Below, one piece after another: positions 44,003 through 52,570 of a stretch of DNA of 64,000 nucleotides; positions within the stretch are counted from its first letter, which is position 1, and each line of letters starts with the position of its first letter. The translations under genes were made by a program, and so were the position numbers. The notes under the pieces were generated by a model that saw only the letters and a program-made list of their open reading frames with translations, searched no databases and had not been told where the DNA came from. Location: the NCBI RefSeq assembly GCF_025961315.1, contig NZ_JAOQNK010000001.1, positions 5,332,001-5,396,000 on the forward strand, given 5' to 3'. The DNA comes from Sphingobacterium kitahiroshimense. Its GTDB lineage: Bacteria; Bacteroidota; Bacteroidia; Sphingobacteriales; Sphingobacteriaceae.

Positions 44003-45340
44003 ATGAGAAAATTATGTTTTTATGCGTTTGTATTATCCTTGTTTAGTTATCTATCCTCATGCAAAGTATCTGAGGGATGGGAACCTGTCATTTCTGATCC
44101 AGAACCACAAGGTTTAGCTATTGCAGATTCGGTCCAGCTTTTTAAAGTTACTCCATCAGCGGCGACGGTAGCAGATCGATTACAGTTCCGTGCCAATCAC
44201 AACGATATGCAGGTCACAGGTTATTATGCAGCTCCAAACAGTACGATCACTGTAAATGTTCATGTAATTAATGGTAATACAGCGGCTCGACTTGCCATAG
44301 GTACTCCTTTTAGAGATAACATAAGACCTGTAAGGCAGTATTTCAATCTCACTTCCGGTCAGCAGACATTTACGGTTGATGAGTATGGTGGTTTGGTTTA
44401 TTTAATCTATACAGCTAATAATTATACAACAACTGGGGAAATCGAGATTTCCTTTGATCAAGGATTTATTCCTGTTCCTTTCTTTCAGAAGGGTAAGACT
44501 ACACATCAACAGTGGATAAGAACGCTCGATTCTTTAAAGAATAATGTGCCAGATGTTGTGTTTTCATCAGACCGAACAGTTTTAGTCGCAAATATGGACG
44601 AGGCTTTATTATTTAAAAATGAAGATCAGCAGCTTATTGTCAATCGCTTAGATTCTATTATTAATTTTTCCAACTACATCAGTGGTTTAAGTGGTACAAG
44701 CGGACTTCATGCAATACCAGATAATAAACACCTGATTACTGTAAGAGATTCGGCGTCGGGCGGCTATATGGCCGCTGGTATTTCTATTTATTATACAGAA
44801 GGACTATCTTATCGTATGTTACAACCAAAATATCTTTCCAATACGAATGGCTGGGGTATTTGGCATGAAGTTGGGCATACTTATCAACAAAAGGGATGGA
44901 CCTGGGGTGGATTAACGGAAACAACGGTCAATGTTTACTCCTTGGCTTCTGAAAGAGGGTTTGGCCTTCCAATAAGTCGAATTACAGCTAATAACTTATG
45001 GCCGAAGCTAAGTAACTATTTTCTCAAACCTTTATCTGAACGAAATTATAATTCTGGAGACAATGATCTCAAACTTATTATGTTCTATCAGTTACAATTG
45101 GCATTCGGAGATAATCTATATATTCAATTAAGTAGAATAAATAGAGAGGAAAGGCCTAACGTTTCAAGCGATGAAGATAAAATGCGTTATTTTATGCTTA
45201 CAACTTGTAAAATCACACAAAAGGATTTATCGGACTTTTTTAGAAAATGGGGATTAAAAGTTAATGAATCGGTTTATACAGAAATAGCTAATCTACAATT
45301 ACCTATACCTGCTCAGGATCTTACTAGTCTTAAGGACTAA
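44003..45340 (+). CDS. M60-like (enhancin-family) metallopeptidase lipoprotein
   Basis: 445 residues. The signal ends LFSYLSSCKVS (lipid Cys near 20). After an N-terminal beta domain the zinc site reads GIWHEVGHTYQQ: His288, Glu289, His292, and the third ligand region GGLTETTVNVYS with Glu306. This is the HExxH plus distal Glu gluzincin motif of the M60/M60-like family, whose members degrade mucins and other glycoproteins. Surface anchoring fits host- or plant-glycoprotein attack. A strong terminator follows 67 bases after the stop, so it is a single-gene unit. Confidence 0.85.
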   Translation: MRKLCFYAFVLSLFSYLSSCKVSEGWEPVISDPEPQGLAIADSVQLFKVTPSAATVADRLQFRANHNDMQVTGYYAAPNSTITVNVHVINGNTAARLAIGTPFRDNIRPVRQYFNLTSGQQTFTVDEYGGLVYLIYTANNYTTTGEIEISFDQGFIPVPFFQKGKTTHQQWIRTLDSLKNNVPDVVFSSDRTVLVANMDEALLFKNEDQQLIVNRLDSIINFSNYISGLSGTSGLHAIPDNKHLITVRDSASGGYMAAGISIYYTEGLSYRMLQPKYLSNTNGWGIWHEVGHTYQQKGWTWGGLTETTVNVYSLASERGFGLPISRITANNLWPKLSNYFLKPLSERNYNSGDNDLKLIMFYQLQLAFGDNLYIQLSRINREERPNVSSDEDKMRYFMLTTCKITQKDLSDFFRKWGLKVNESVYTEIANLQLPIPAQDLTSLKD

Positions 45341-45772
45341 ATTCATGCTCTAATCATTTTGATGCAATGCATACAGAATTCTGGAAAATTTATTGCATTG
45401 TATCCTAAACCTCTCTTGTCTGAGAAATTATTTCTCGACAAGAGAGGTTTATTAGTAAAGCAGATTGACTGAATAAACAGAGCTACTTTCGTTTGGACAA
45501 AAACTAATTTTTAGAGTTATATTGCTGTTATATTATAGAATATTTCATTACCCTGATTTTATATTCTAATACATCTAAAAAATCGTCCCTTTGTAATCTA
45601 AATTTCTTCGAGTTAAAGCATGGTGCAGCAATTGTGATGGCAAAAATGTTTTAACTATATTATATTTAAAACAATACCTTTATCATCATCGTTTATAAGT
45701 ATGCTTAAGTGACTAGTACAAATTAATTTGAATTATTTAAAGTAATAACCCGTGACGATCGTCTATAAATGC
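45341..45772. other. Intergenic region with a terminator and the sigma promoter region
   Basis: Besides the hairpin at 45407-45450 there is no gene. The remainder is AT-rich and presumably carries the promoter of the stress sigma gene. Confidence 0.4.
45407..45450 (+). terminator. Strong terminator after the metallopeptidase gene
   Basis: AAACCTCTCTTGTC-T-GAGAAA (45407-45427) pairs with TTTCTCGACAAGAGAGGTTT (45431-45450), leaving one bulged T and a 3-base loop: a 20-bp stem. Confidence 0.7.
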
Positions 45773-46342
45773 ATGGATGCTACTCATACCTTAAACATGT
45801 CTTATAAAAAAACATCTTCAATATCCGAGGTCGTCAAAAACTATGGCTCACAATTGCTTCGTTTCATCAATGGAAAGGTTAAAAAGATAGAGGATGCTGA
45901 AGATATTTTGCAAGAAGTATGGTATCAGACAAGCCGGCTTTCTAATATCGACCAGTTGGAGAATATGAGCGGATGGCTTTATGCGGTGGCTAAAAATAAG
46001 ATAACAGATCTATATCGTAAAAAGAAACCAGAATCTTTGGAAGATCATACCTATGAAGATGATGAGGGAAAGATACAGATTAAAGAAATATTACTGGCTG
46101 ATGATACAAATGATGCCGAGCTGAAAATGTTCAAAGATCTTTTTTGGGATCAGCTTATGAAAGCTTTGGATGAATTGCCCGAAAAACAGCGAAATACTTT
46201 TTTATGGCATGAGATTGAGGATATGACGCTACAGGAAATAGCAGATCAAGAAGGAGAAAGCATAAAGACTATCATCAGTCGTAAAGGATATGCTGTGAAG
46301 CATCTTAGAGAAAGGCTTCGCGTGCTTTATAATGAAATTTAA
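45773..46342 (+). CDS. ECF RNA polymerase sigma factor (stress cluster)
   Basis: About 189 residues from the ATG at 45773; a GTG at 45752 and an ATG at 45797 are other possible starts. Region 2: YGSQLLRFINGKVKKIEDAE, DILQEVWYQTSRL, GWLYAVAKNKITDLYRKKKP. Region 4: LDELPEKQRNTFLWHEIEDM, TLQEIADQEGESIKTIISRK. No FecR follows; instead come a small two-helix membrane protein, a second membrane protein and an Hsp20 chaperone, suggesting an envelope- or heat-stress role, with the first membrane protein as a candidate anti-sigma. Confidence 0.88.
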   Translation: MDATHTLNMSYKKTSSISEVVKNYGSQLLRFINGKVKKIEDAEDILQEVWYQTSRLSNIDQLENMSGWLYAVAKNKITDLYRKKKPESLEDHTYEDDEGKIQIKEILLADDTNDAELKMFKDLFWDQLMKALDELPEKQRNTFLWHEIEDMTLQEIADQEGESIKTIISRKGYAVKHLRERLRVLYNEI

Positions 46343-46358
46343 TATTAAAAGATAACTT

Positions 46359-46727
46359 ATGAACAATAGATTTAGTGGCAATAAAAAGAAAAAACTTTTT
46401 TTTATGATCCCTTGCGGAATCACACTTGCCTTATTATTTGTATGGGGAGTACAGTTACTCTGGAATGTACTTATGCCCGAAATATTTGGTTTAAAGATAA
46501 TCTCTTTTTGGCAGGCTTTTGGTCTTCTACTCTTATCGAAGATTCTTTTTGGTGGTTTTAGATTTAAAGGTCGTAGAGGTGGCATGTGTCATGGACATGA
46601 TTTTAACAACCCTTCACAACAGTTCAGTGATGAGGATAGATCCAGATTCAAAGCAGAATGGAAACGTAGATTTTCAGCAGCTTGCCACGATCGGAATAGA
46701 AATGATGATGAAATTAAAAAGCAGTAA
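46359..46727 (+). CDS. Two-helix membrane protein following the sigma factor
   Basis: 122 residues: two hydrophobic helices (about 14-37 and 44-63), a basic loop FRFKGRRGG, a short His-rich patch (CHGHDF), and a charged helical tail (SDEDRSRFKAEWKRRFSAAC). It starts 16 bases after the sigma gene. The position and topology suit a small anti-sigma or sensor, but there is no recognisable anti-sigma domain. Similar proteins occur beside ECF sigma factors in this phylum. A terminator follows. Confidence 0.68.
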   Translation: MNNRFSGNKKKKLFFMIPCGITLALLFVWGVQLLWNVLMPEIFGLKIISFWQAFGLLLLSKILFGGFRFKGRRGGMCHGHDFNNPSQQFSDEDRSRFKAEWKRRFSAACHDRNRNDDEIKKQ

Positions 46728-46746
46728 AAGGAATATAGATTAAAGT

Positions 46747-46787
46747 AAAAAAGAGCAACGAAATTCATTTTGTTGCTCTTTTTTTAT
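46747..46787 (+). terminator. Rho-independent terminator
   Basis: AAAAAAGAGCAAC and GTTGCTCTTTTTT pair perfectly over 13 bp with a 12-base loop and extra T residues. It ends the sigma/membrane-protein transcript. Confidence 0.78.
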
Positions 46788-46907
46788 ACGCTACAATTTC
46801 TTTCAGGCCCATAATACTTTGAAAAAAGATATTTTTTTTAAAGTATTATGGATTCAAGTGCGTCTTCTATCAAAAGGCCTTTAAAATAATTATAAAAAAA
46901 ACAAGAC

Positions 46908-47198
46908 ATGAAAAATAAAATTCGATTTATCATACCAAAGCTCTTAGGAGTAACAATCGTTGTAGGTTTATTGTCCTTCGTCATCGGACTGCTTTTTAAA
47001 TTATTAGTAGCAGCTACGATTCTGAGTGCGGTAGGGATATTTATAGCTAGCAGGATGCGTAATAAGAAATCTAAAAAAATGTTGCGGGAATATTGGACCC
47101 CTGTTACGCCTGATTTTAGAACAGATAACAGTTCGCCATTGCGTCCAGTTTCTCACAAAGTTCAACACACTAATTTCGCCATTATCCCGATCAATTAA
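46908..47198 (+). CDS. Small membrane protein upstream of Hsp20
   Basis: 96 residues: basic start KNKIRFIIPK, one long or two closely spaced hydrophobic helices (LLGVTIVVGLLSFVIGLLFK, LLVAATILSAVGIFIA), then a basic soluble tail with RMRNKKSKKML. It lies 16 bases ahead of the Hsp20 gene, so the two are co-transcribed. Function is unknown; a role in membrane stress is suggested only by context. Confidence 0.65.
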   Translation: MKNKIRFIIPKLLGVTIVVGLLSFVIGLLFKLLVAATILSAVGIFIASRMRNKKSKKMLREYWTPVTPDFRTDNSSPLRPVSHKVQHTNFAIIPIN

Positions 47199-47214
47199 TT
47201 TTAATACAAAGACA

Positions 47215-47646
47215 ATGTTTAATAGAAATAATAACACCGCAGACTGTTTTGCTAAATACGGCAAGTTAAAAAATCAATTCGAACAGCAATTTGGAAAGTT
47301 TAGAAATGAGTTTTCTCGTGATATACGTCCACTTGTCAATATCGAAGAGAATAGTGCATTTTTTACACTTCAACTCTATGCTGCTGGTCTCAAGAAAGAG
47401 CAGTTTAAAATTGAAATAAAAGATAAAATATTGACAATATCGTATGAAGCCCCTGTACAGGAACAGAGCGAAGAGCAGTATATGTACCGTGAATTTATTC
47501 CACAATCTTTCAGCAGATCGTTTCAGTTGAACGAGCAGGTCTCTAATGTCAATTTAACAGCAAGTTATGAAGAGGGAGTTTTAACTGTAATCCTTCCAAA
47601 AGACAGCACATCTTATAGACCAGCCCAACATGTTAAGGTAGGTTGA
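47215..47646 (+). CDS. Hsp20/alpha-crystallin small heat-shock protein
   Basis: 143 residues. The alpha-crystallin domain occupies about residues 38-135: RPLVNIEENSAFFTLQLYAA, GLKKEQFKIEIKDKILTISY, and the terminal consensus A-x-x-x-x-G-V-L present as ASYEEGVLTVILPK. It is an ATP-independent holdase that binds unfolding proteins. It lies at the end of an apparent stress cluster with an ECF sigma factor and has its own terminator. Confidence 0.9.
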   Translation: MFNRNNNTADCFAKYGKLKNQFEQQFGKFRNEFSRDIRPLVNIEENSAFFTLQLYAAGLKKEQFKIEIKDKILTISYEAPVQEQSEEQYMYREFIPQSFSRSFQLNEQVSNVNLTASYEEGVLTVILPKDSTSYRPAQHVKVG

Positions 47647-47673
47647 TGATTATTTGTGGTTTTGTAATAAAAG

Positions 47674-47706
47674 AAATGGCTTAGTGAAAACTAGGCCATT
47701 TTTTCA
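47674..47706 (+). terminator. Terminator after hsp20
   Basis: AAATGGCTTAGT, loop GAAA, ACTAGGCCATTT with one G-U pair, then T residues; 27 bases after the Hsp20 stop. Confidence 0.75.
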
Positions 47707-47992
47707 TAAAAATAATATGAATCGTTTGTTATTAACTCTTGAGGGCTTGACCAGTTCTATGTTTTTCTCAATGTAAGAGGGAGCATTTACTTTTTTAGGC
47801 TTTTAGAGTCGGTCAAGTTACTCAGCTAGGGACATTTTAGATTTACCATCAACAACAACTTTTTTGTCATTAACAGGAGTTTCTATGCAACGATATTTTA
47901 CTATTCAGCAAGGCGATCATGTGTCGTATTGAAATTACTCTTTTGATCCAGCGACAGGGAGATAAATGAAAGAAATGAGTTATACTTTTTAG

Positions 47993-48023
47993 GTATCAAT
48001 TATTAATTAATTGATACTTTTTT
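47993..48023 (+). terminator. Orphan rho-independent terminator
   Basis: GTATCAATTA, loop TTAAT, TAATTGATAC, then TTTTTT. The stem is a perfect 10 bp with a clean T run on the plus strand, but no plus-strand gene lies between the hsp20 terminator and this point. It suggests a short transcript (possible sRNA) or a lost gene. Confidence 0.6.
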
Positions 48024-48611
48024 GTTATTGTATGAGGTTTAGGAAGCCGTATTGATTGTTTATTAAAATCCTGATATGAAAAATGCCAGAGGTATTTTTG
48101 ATTTTTTGGACAGCAAACTTTCAATAGTCAGATATCATGTGAGATTGAAATATATACTTTCGGGAATGTTGGAAAGCAATTTTGATTGGTAATGGATAAC
48201 CAAACTTTAACTAACGAATCTTTGGAATTGACAGCGCTGAGATCATCGTATTTATCAAAGCTCCATATGATGAACAGGACGATTTTTTGACGAGCAGATT
48301 TTATTTATTTAATCTTTTTTTATTACCCTTATTTTCTAGTGATTTCGGGGTATATTATTTTATATATTTTGGGAGCTACTTAGGAATGCTTCGCTTTTTT
48401 TCTTAGGTTGTCTCCATTTTTTATGTGCATAGGGTTGGAAATATGAGGGGTGAGAAATAAAATAGAGTCATTTTGTTGATGCAAAAATTGAATTAGATAA
48501 TCACAAAATAGCATTTTTCAAAACTTTTTATTTGGGTAATTTTACAGCATGTTAATGGGATAAAATAATACCAATTACAAAATAGCTTAAAAATAAGATG
48601 AAAAATTGATT

Positions 48612-49067
48612 ATGGAAAAAATATATGCAATAAAATCATTTAAAGAACTATCTAATGAGGAGCTCTACCAAATATTAAAGCTTAGAAGCGAGGTGTTTGT
48701 GGTAGAACAGCATTGTGTTTTTCAGGATATGGATAACAAAGATCAGGAGAGTTTACATGTTATGTGCTATATAGATGACAAGTTAGCTGCATATACTAGA
48801 GTTCTTCCGGAAGGATTGAGTTTTGAGGAAGTATCTATAGGAAGAGTAATTACATCTCCGCTTTATAGGGGGCTTGGATTAGGAAAAGAAATAATGGAAC
48901 AATCAATAGCGGTTTGTGAAAAGCTGTTTGGTATTAAGCCTATACGAATTGGTGCACAGCTTTACCTGAAGAAATTCTATAACGAATTCGGATTTGTGGA
49001 AATTGGTGATGTATACATTGAGGATGGTATCGTACATATTGAAATGGTAAGGAATTCAAATAATTAG
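48612..49067 (+). CDS. ElaA-type GNAT acetyltransferase
   Basis: 151 residues from the ATG at 48612. ElaA features: LYQILKLRSEVFVVEQHCVF followed by QDMDNKDQ, the strand LAAYTRVLPEG, SIGRVITSPLYRGLGLGKEI (acetyl-CoA loop) and RIGAQLYLKKFYNEFGFVEI. The VFVVEQ segment near the start is the family mark. The substrate is unknown. Its 3' end overlaps the convergent LysR gene by 4 bases, and there is no obvious terminator between them. Confidence 0.88.
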   Translation: MEKIYAIKSFKELSNEELYQILKLRSEVFVVEQHCVFQDMDNKDQESLHVMCYIDDKLAAYTRVLPEGLSFEEVSIGRVITSPLYRGLGLGKEIMEQSIAVCEKLFGIKPIRIGAQLYLKKFYNEFGFVEIGDVYIEDGIVHIEMVRNSNN

Positions 49068-49924
49068 ATTAGGTTAAGGACGTTTTTAATAATGATATTG
49101 GGATCATCTTTACGCCAGTTGATGTAAAGATCTGTATAAAAAGGTAGTGAAATGAAACGAACACCTGTTGCATTGTTGAGATCATATGATTGGGGTAAAA
49201 TAGAAACACCTAGCCTTTTTCTAATCAGAGGTATAATAGTTGATCCAAATTGACAAGAAATGTAGGATTCTGGATCTATGTCATAATGGGCAAAAACCTT
49301 TTTAATTAGAGTAGCATAACTGCTATTTAATCCTCCATATGTGAGTATAAACTTTTGAGCACTGAGATTAGCGTTAGAAATATCGTCGCTAGTTTTAAAA
49401 TCATGATCTTCAGGGACAACAAGACAAAGATTTTCAGTACTCAGTTTTTTCGAATTAATAAATGGGGAGTGGTTGATATCTCTGCTGAATAACATATCAA
49501 TTTTGTAATTTTTTAGTGATTCTTCTTCCTCTTCATAAGCAAGCTGTAGCAGCTCTACTTTTAATTTCGGAAAAACGGACGAAATTTTTGATATCATGTC
49601 GGGCAGGACCGCTGAAGACAAGGAATCTGGATATGCCAACTTGAGTGTGCCACACTCCCCTAAATGGATTTGAAGAGCTTGCTGCTGTATGATATCAAGA
49701 TTAATGAGTTCTGCTTGCCACTTATCCTTTAGAAACATACCTGTGTCCGTTAATTTTACATTTCTCTTGTCTCTATAAAAAAGTTTGAGATTCAATTCGC
49801 TTTCCAAGGCCATAATCTGCCTGCTAAGTGCTGATTGAGTAATACCTACTTTTTCAGAAGTATTCCAGAAATGTAGTTCATCGGCTAATGTAAGAAAGTA
49901 TTTAATCTGCTGAATATCCATCAT
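49064..49924 (-). CDS. LysR-family transcriptional regulator
   Basis: 286 residues. The N-terminal winged helix reads DIQQIKYFLTLADELHFW, KVGITQSALSRQIMALESEL, LFYRDKRNVKLTDTG. A periplasmic-binding-like effector domain follows (GTLKLAYPDSLSSAVLPDMI, VVPEDHDF, RKRLGVSILPQSY). It is convergent with the ElaA gene and divergent from a GNAT gene at 50082, its most likely local target. The inducer is unknown. Confidence 0.9.
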   Translation of the reverse strand: MMDIQQIKYFLTLADELHFWNTSEKVGITQSALSRQIMALESELNLKLFYRDKRNVKLTDTGMFLKDKWQAELINLDIIQQQALQIHLGECGTLKLAYPDSLSSAVLPDMISKISSVFPKLKVELLQLAYEEEEESLKNYKIDMLFSRDINHSPFINSKKLSTENLCLVVPEDHDFKTSDDISNANLSAQKFILTYGGLNSSYATLIKKVFAHYDIDPESYISCQFGSTIIPLIRKRLGVSILPQSYDLNNATGVRFISLPFYTDLYINWRKDDPNIIIKNVLNLI

Positions 49925-50081
49925 GCAATTTAATCAAAAATCGGATATGTCATTGATAATTGAGATATTTAATACCTGTATTAGCACTTACGTAAGGTAG
50001 AATTTTTGTGATTGTAGAAGCTGAAAAAAATATGAAATGTTTAAATTATGAATTGGAATTTTTACCAGATAAGATAACACT

Positions 50082-50606
50082 ATGCAAAATATAGCAATAA
50101 AAAGAGTCACTCTTGATGACATTACAGTACTGCAGAAAATCGGCAGAGAAACATTCTTTGAAACATTCTCCAACAGCAACTCGGAGGAAAATATGCAACA
50201 GTACTTAGAAGATGGTTTTTCTGTTAAAAAGCTCAGGGAAGAATTAGGGAATAGGGACTCTGAATTCTATTTTGCGGTACATGATGAATACGTAATTGGT
50301 TATTTAAAACTAAATTATGGAAGGTCACAAACCGAATTGAAAAATGAAGCGAGTTTGGAAATCGAACGAATTTATGTATTACAGAAATATCAAGGAAAAA
50401 AAATTGGCCAAATACTATATGAAAAAGCAATTCAGATTGCACATGATAAACAGGTTAAATATGTATGGTTAGGTGTTTGGGAACAAAATCTGCGAGCGAT
50501 TAATTTTTACAAAAAAAATAATTTTATCGAGTTTGATAAGCATATTTTTAAGTTGGGTAATGACGCGCAGACTGATATTATGATGAAAAAAAATATTACC
50601 ATATAA
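50082..50606 (+). CDS. GNAT-family N-acetyltransferase
   Basis: 174 residues. Start AIKRVTLDDITVLQKIGRET and FFETFSNSNSEENMQQYL, the strand FYFAVHDEYVIGYLKLNY, the cofactor loop YVLQKYQGKKIGQILYEKAI, and WLGVWEQNLRAINFYKKNNF. The length and the ETFSNSNSEENM part resemble the PaiA-like spermidine/spermine acetyltransferase group; polyamine acetylation is therefore possible but unproven. It is divergent from the LysR regulator. Confidence 0.87.
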   Translation: MQNIAIKRVTLDDITVLQKIGRETFFETFSNSNSEENMQQYLEDGFSVKKLREELGNRDSEFYFAVHDEYVIGYLKLNYGRSQTELKNEASLEIERIYVLQKYQGKKIGQILYEKAIQIAHDKQVKYVWLGVWEQNLRAINFYKKNNFIEFDKHIFKLGNDAQTDIMMKKNITI

Positions 50607-50795
50607 CGATCGTTTTTTTTAAGTGATTTAATATCATATTGTAACTTCATAAGTTTATAAATAGACATGAATAGGTTCTTTGCGTCTTTTTACCCGTAAA
50701 AGATTTCTATTGAGAAAGTAGCATTGATGCGATCGGCTGTAAATCTAGAATTGCTACTATCTTTTAAGAAGAGGCTTAGTACTGGGAAGTATATG

Positions 50796-50972
50796 TTAAT
50801 TTTCCAGAAGCCAATTAATTCCTACGACCAACATGATGATGACAGCAATTACATATTTTATTTTGATCACTTGTTGTTTTCGATAAGCAATGTAAATACC
50901 ACAGGCCATAATAATAGCAAAGGCAATGATAATCCAGCCAAATGAGAGATTATTTCCAAGTTTAATTTCCAT
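50796..50972 (-). CDS. Small two-helix membrane protein (58 residues)
   Basis: The minus-strand frame from the ATG at 50972 gives EIKLGNNLSFGWIIIAFAII, then MACGIYIAYRKQQVIK, IKYVIAVIIMLVVGINWLLE and a stop. Two hydrophobic helices are separated by a basic RKQQVIKIK turn, and the ORF begins with a good start and ends cleanly. It precedes the lipoprotein gene at 51025-51528 in reverse order (about 50 bases downstream of it on the same strand), so the two may be co-transcribed. The plus-strand ORF over the same bases is low-complexity and is not supported. Confidence 0.6.
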   Translation of the reverse strand: MEIKLGNNLSFGWIIIAFAIIMACGIYIAYRKQQVIKIKYVIAVIIMLVVGINWLLEN

Positions 50973-51024
50973 TATAATTCTAGTATTGATTTAAATGTTG
51001 ATGATGTTTTAAAATGAATGTTAT

Positions 51025-51528
51025 TTAATCTTTTTCAATTATAACATTGGTTATTTTATAATTGAAATTAGTATTGTCTCGTTCGCTTTCAGGTTTTTCT
51101 AACTCAGTGTAATGTACTGTACCTGTCATCTTATATGTCGTATGTTTTTCGAGATTAATCTTTTCTCCAGTATTATCAACAACGTAAAAATCTTTAAGTG
51201 AGTATTTTTTTTGGTCCATTGGAATCTCAAATAACACGTTATTCTTATTCGTTCCAATAGGAAGAATAACACTGGTTGCAGTAAATTTTTCCGAGCTGAA
51301 TGCACTGGATTTTACAACGAAATTCATCGGTATGAACGTTGATTTACCTGATGAAAAAGTAAATAGGGGAGCATCAAATTCACCAATTAATGTTATAGAT
51401 TTATCCTCATTGTCATAATTGGATTCCATTGCTTTAATGGTATCGATGGATGAACCATTGCAAGAGGATAGGGATATAAGACCAAGGGATGCTAACAGCA
51501 GAGCTGGTATTTTTATTTTTGATGCCAT
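51025..51528 (-). CDS. Hypothetical lipoprotein
   Basis: 167 residues. The signal ends LGLISLSSCNGSS (lipid Cys near 23). The mature part is beta-rich with no family that I recognise: NYDNEDKSITLIGEFDAPLF, FIPMNFVVKSSAFSSEKFTA, TYKMTGTVHYTELEKPES. It is probably anchored to a membrane. It may share a transcript with the small membrane protein immediately downstream. Confidence 0.68.
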   Translation of the reverse strand: MASKIKIPALLLASLGLISLSSCNGSSIDTIKAMESNYDNEDKSITLIGEFDAPLFTFSSGKSTFIPMNFVVKSSAFSSEKFTATSVILPIGTNKNNVLFEIPMDQKKYSLKDFYVVDNTGEKINLEKHTTYKMTGTVHYTELEKPESERDNTNFNYKITNVIIEKD

Positions 51529-51685
51529 ATAGCGTTTTATTATTGTATGGTTAGTTCTCTATTTTTATAAAAATACAATTTTATTGAATAAATTTTGAAC
51601 AGCATTTTAAATTCGTTAAAGATGAATTTAAATTCGTTATAAGATGGGCTTCTATGTAAAAGAGGGTGATTGTGAAGGAGTGTAT

Positions 51686-51722
51686 AAAAAAGGAAGTATT
51701 CAACTAGAACACTTCCTTTTTT
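51686..51722. terminator. Terminator next to the DUF4870 gene
   Basis: AAAAAAGGAAGT (51686-51697) and ACTTCCTTTTTT (51711-51722) pair perfectly over 12 bp with a 13-base loop. The A/T-rich ends work for either strand; the minus-strand DUF4870 gene ends 6 bases away. Confidence 0.75.
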
Positions 51723-51728
51723 ATGATG

Positions 51729-52073
51729 TTAAATCACTGAGAACCATTTTTGGTAAAGATGTCCAATAAATGGCAACTCTTTTTCTTCTCCTTTAGCAGC
51801 ACTTAGGATACCTAAAACAAGCATCACAAGAATAGCAATTCCGATGACCGATACTAAAATATTACCAACCATGGGAATAAATCTTAAAATGCCGGCAACT
51901 AGTGCAGTAACGGTTATTCCGATACTTTGGCGAATATGAAATCTTCCTAAATTGGTCGCATTTTTACTATTCATAACAAGTGCGGCGACAAGGCCGATGA
52001 TGGTTAAATAGGCTATTATTGCAACTGTCTTTCCATTATTGGTGTCTGCCGAAATGTTTTTATTCTCTCTCAT
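51729..52073 (-). CDS. DUF4870/Tic20-like membrane protein
   Basis: 114 residues. A polar start (RENKNISADTNNGKT) precedes a helix (VAIIAYLTIIGLVAALVMNS), an amphipathic segment (LGRFHIRQSIGITVTALVAG) and a third helix (VGNILVSVIGIAILVMLVLG), ending with the soluble tail EKELPFIGHLYQKW. The order helix, FHxRQ(S/A), helix, helix, PxxG is that of DUF4870. Function is unknown. It is a single gene with its own terminator. Confidence 0.82.
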   Translation of the reverse strand: MRENKNISADTNNGKTVAIIAYLTIIGLVAALVMNSKNATNLGRFHIRQSIGITVTALVAGILRFIPMVGNILVSVIGIAILVMLVLGILSAAKGEEKELPFIGHLYQKWFSVI

Positions 52074-52570
52074 AACTAATTATTTTATTTTCCCCAAATT
52101 TAGAAGCTTTGCCTTTTTGAAACTATAGCCGAAATTGGGGGTATTTATAATACGAGAATAGTATTGGGATTAAAATGATTTCAATAGCCTAGAAAGTCGG
52201 CACTGTATAATGAAAAGAGTTGGTTAGACCAATATTTAATTCTTTTGATGAAATGTTCAGTACTATTTTTGGTTAATCACTATTCACGCTCCAATAGAAA
52301 ACCTCGCGATATAAACCTTTTTATGATGTAATCGATATCAACGAGATGAATCAAGGTATGGTTTGTTAATTATCAAAATCTAAAGCTTATATCTTAGATT
52401 TTGATAATTATTTTTTGAAAGGTGAAATTTTGATCACATAACAGCGGCTGTACTGTGTATCGTTAGCTATGATCATTATACAGTGTAATAGACATGTAAA
52501 TCGGTCTTAAATAACATAAATAGATCTGTTGTAGCTATTTCAATTATTAAAAAAACTATTTTGATCATTC
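52074..52570. other. Spacer with a perfect 17-bp hairpin
   Basis: About 500 bases without a gene. The only clear structure is the hairpin at 52367-52410 followed by T6 on the plus strand. Confidence 0.45.
52367..52416 (+). terminator. Orphan plus-strand terminator
   Basis: TAATTATCAAAATCTAA (52367-52383), a 10-base loop and TTAGATTTTGATAATTA (52394-52410) form a perfect 17-bp stem followed by TTTTTT. There is no annotated plus-strand gene upstream, so it may end an unannotated RNA. Confidence 0.55.

Larger units (their letters stand above)
47647..48611. other. Long gene-free stretch with degenerate sequence and an orphan terminator
   Basis: About 965 bases with no intact gene. On the minus strand at 47702-47900 one frame reads TPVNDKKVVVDGKSKMSLAE, stop, LDRL, stop, KPKKVNAPSYIEKNIELVKP, looking like a coding remnant in which both stops are TAA where CAA (Gln) would fit. 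The plus strand carries the terminators at 47674 and 47993. Two short ORFs around 48070-48290 have no recognisable content. Confidence 0.45.

Noticed and set aside
46229..46585. 118-codon minus-strand ORF over the sigma/membrane-protein junction
   Set aside because: Antisense to two supported genes; low-complexity Leu/Phe/Ser translation.
50724..50945. 73-codon plus-strand ORF
   Set aside because: Overlaps the better minus-strand 58-residue membrane protein; Asn/Asp/Ser-rich translation typical of antisense.
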